From contig CAZBXI010000020.1 of the NCBI GenBank assembly GCA_964496035.1, forward strand, positions 1 through 24,047: a stretch of DNA of 24,047 nucleotides, in the 5' to 3' direction. The DNA comes from EX4484-217-1 sp964496035 (GTDB lineage: Archaea > Thermoproteota > Thermoprotei_A > EX4484-217-1). Below are positions 22,569 through 24,047 of the stretch, piece after piece; the stretch's first letter is position 1, and every line of letters begins with the position of its first letter. The position numbers were made by a program, and so were the translations under genes. Under the pieces are notes generated by a model, which saw only the letters and a list, made by a program, of their open reading frames with translations, did not search any database and was not told the DNA's origin.

Positions 22569-23591
22569 TTACGGTAGGGCTATTGCAGGTATTGAGAGTT
22601 TCTTCCTAATCTCTCTAGCTAGCATGTAGGCCGATCCCTCTCTAGAAGCATCGGTAATAACAACTTTCGGCCTAGACCTTTTAACATATTCTAGCAAGTC
22701 TTCAAAATCCGCATGATCACTTAAAGCAACTAAATATGTTTTCTCATTAATTTGCCTAAGGGGCTCAGTAAATTCCCATCCGGAGAGAACTATGTTTACT
22801 GCGGAACGGCTACTATATGTTCTTGCTGCGCTTAAATGTGCAAAGAAAACATACCACCCACTCTTAATAATTTCATCTGCTTCGAACGATCTGTAATAAA
22901 ATACTTCCTTAACCTGTAACCCGTGCTTTATAGCTGCTTTAGTAACTCTATACACCTTCCGTGGCGCTATGAAGGGAGCATCTATACCTTTAGATCTTAG
23001 AATCTCCATAGCCTCCTGTATTTTTCCGTGATATCCGAAAACGTAGACTGGACCTTTAGCTAAACTTGATCTCACAAGATCAGCAAATAAGTCTTCAACT
23101 TCGTATTTAAAAGGTCTTACATGGCTTGGATTCCCATATGTTGCTTCTATAACCAAAAGGTCTGCTTCAAGAATAGGCGTTGAAGGTAATTTAAAGTCTC
23201 CAGTATAGACAAGCCTATGCTCTTCCTCGTCTATGACAAGTACTTGAGCGGCGCCAATAATATGTTTTGCTTTATGAAGGGAAACTATTACATCCTTTAT
23301 TTTAACCTCTTTACCATAATCTAAAATTAAGGTTTTATTTTCAGGAATATCGTAGTCTAATGCCTTCAAAATATCGTAAGTTGCTTCAGTCATACCTATT
23401 AACGGTGTTTTCCTAATACTCTCTCTTAAACCGCATAAATGATCTTGGTGAGCATGAGTAACTATGCGTAAAATAGCTTCATCATCATGACCATCGCAAG
23501 CTACGGTGTCCTTAAAAACTATTGCAGAATTTTCTGTAATCCTAACCTTTCTAAGTAGTTTATTAACTGTTGTATCAAGCGTTATTGTCAA
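22569..23591 (-). CDS. Metallo-beta-lactamase-fold exonuclease-like protein (COG1236-type)
   Basis: This 340-residue protein has the zinc-binding motif HAHQDH (residues 46-51). Further family elements are KAKHIIGAAQV, VYTGDFKLPSTP, VIEATYGNP and, near the C-terminus, SDHADFEDLLEYV. This order resembles archaeal RNA-processing or DNA-repair exonucleases related to CPSF/SNM1, although the full beta-CASP insert appears reduced. The likely job is nucleic-acid 3' or 5' processing; the substrate is unknown. The start is TTG, preceded by GGAGG with a 10-nt spacer, since no ATG or GTG fits upstream. It lies 66 bp before reverse gyrase on the same strand and may share its transcript. Confidence 0.85.
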   Translation of the reverse strand: MTITLDTTVNKLLRKVRITENSAIVFKDTVACDGHDDEAILRIVTHAHQDHLCGLRESIRKTPLIGMTEATYDILKALDYDIPENKTLILDYGKEVKIKDVIVSLHKAKHIIGAAQVLVIDEEEHRLVYTGDFKLPSTPILEADLLVIEATYGNPSHVRPFKYEVEDLFADLVRSSLAKGPVYVFGYHGKIQEAMEILRSKGIDAPFIAPRKVYRVTKAAIKHGLQVKEVFYYRSFEADEIIKSGWYVFFAHLSAARTYSSRSAVNIVLSGWEFTEPLRQINEKTYLVALSDHADFEDLLEYVKRSRPKVVITDASREGSAYMLAREIRKKLSIPAIALP

Positions 23592-23764
23592 TAAGCGTTT
23601 GCCTCCTAGTCTGCTACAGAGACTGTGTGAGATGTTATATTAGCGTTAATTTATCTATTTCTAAAAATGCTTTTGAATATATAGTAATTACGTTCAAGCA
23701 TCAAGTTTTTATCTTTCCTCACATAATGTAGGTTTTTGAGTTAAGTTAAAAACACGTGGTCAAG
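23592..23764. other. Divergent intergenic region
   Basis: This region separates the nuclease gene (-) and cysS (+). It holds AT-rich promoter-like tracts (GAATATATAG near 23675-23684 and TTAAGTTAAAAA near 23741-23752). A short inverted repeat AGTCT/AGACT lies near 23609-23625. No RNA gene or ORF was recognised. Confidence 0.35.
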
Positions 23765-24047
23765 ATGGTTCTTAAGGTAACAAACACGTTAACAGGGAAA
23801 AAGGAGGTATTTGAGCCCTTAATACCTGGTCTAGTTAGAATGTACGTTTGTGGACCAACACCATATGATCATACGCACATAGGCCATGCCAGAGCATACA
23901 TAGTCTTCGACCTCATTAGAAGATACCTTGAACTAAAAGGCTACAGAGTATTCCATGTAATGAATATCACGGATATAGACGATAAAATAATTAGAAGGGC
24001 AAAGGAACTAAATGTACCGTGGGAAGAGGTTCCTAGGAAGTATACTG
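23765..24047 (+). CDS. cysS: Cysteinyl-tRNA synthetase (3' partial)
   Basis: The first 94 residues of a class I aminoacyl-tRNA synthetase that charges tRNA-Cys; the gene runs off the right edge. The N-terminus carries the zinc-ligand Cys and the ATP-binding HIGH motif in YVCGPTPYDHTHIGHARAY, then MNITDIDDKII, all diagnostic of CysRS. The ATG follows a purine-poor leader with only GTGG upstream, so the transcript may be nearly leaderless. An internal ATG at codon 27 (before YVCGP) is less likely because the upstream residues (VTNTLTGKKEVFEPL) match the family N-terminus. Confidence 0.95.
   Translation, partial: MVLKVTNTLTGKKEVFEPLIPGLVRMYVCGPTPYDHTHIGHARAYIVFDLIRRYLELKGYRVFHVMNITDIDDKIIRRAKELNVPWEEVPRKYT

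Noticed and set aside
23479..23485. ATGATGA C box on minus inside the nuclease gene
   Set aside because: No D or D' box follows within about 60 nt; it encodes HDDE of the protein.

Overview
The window is a compact, AT-rich archaeal chromosome segment, most likely from a hyperthermophilic member of the Thermoproteota (Crenarchaeota). The reasons are a full-length reverse gyrase, an archaeal-type mevalonate cluster (HMG-CoA synthase, thiolase, DUF35 protein, HMG-CoA reductase), archaeal TATA-like promoters, frequent TTG and GTG starts behind GGTG or GGAG Shine-Dalgarno (SD) motifs, and candidate C/D box RNAs. No mobile element, CRISPR array, rRNA or tRNA gene was seen.

Layout. 1-2547 (+) is the end of a di/oligopeptide ABC transporter operon: the permease C-terminus, two ATPases and a small membrane protein. 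2548-3063 is mostly noncoding but holds a 35-codon single-span membrane ORF. 3064-6982 (+) is the mevalonate cluster, which feeds archaeal isoprenoid lipids. A degenerate zinc-less dehydrogenase-like gene follows on the minus strand. Next, on plus, come a BtpA-family protein, a MobA-like nucleotidyltransferase and nicotinate phosphoribosyltransferase. 10585-13047 (-) holds Sua5/YrdC, two small unknown genes, a DtxR-type regulator with a palindrome over its own promoter, and a membrane protein. 13296-16789 holds a class-V aminotransferase (+), a VTT/DedA-like membrane protein (-), a sugar-phosphate nucleotidyltransferase (-) and a four-span membrane protein (+). 16790-23591 (-) holds an FrhB/FdhB-like iron-sulfur protein, a DUF2192-like protein, reverse gyrase and a metallo-beta-lactamase-fold nuclease. 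The start of cysteinyl-tRNA synthetase (+) ends the window.

The main unannotated content is three candidate C/D box sRNAs (2'-O-methylation guides). The clearest, at 13235-13283, has C, D', C' and D boxes, and its D guide is a 12-nt perfect complement of the conserved 5' end of archaeal 16S rRNA. It lies in the leader of the aminotransferase gene. A second, at 15190-15243, carries a complement of the conserved 23S segment CUCCCCGAAA. A third, at 9285-9336 on minus, is antisense to the 3' end of the mobA-like gene.

Start sites follow a consistent register: GGTG 6-7 nt, or GGAG about 9 nt, before the start codon. This supports several TTG starts. It also suggests an AUA start for the DUF2192-like gene, whose frame has no upstream ATG, GTG or TTG although protein-like sequence continues upstream of its first ATG.
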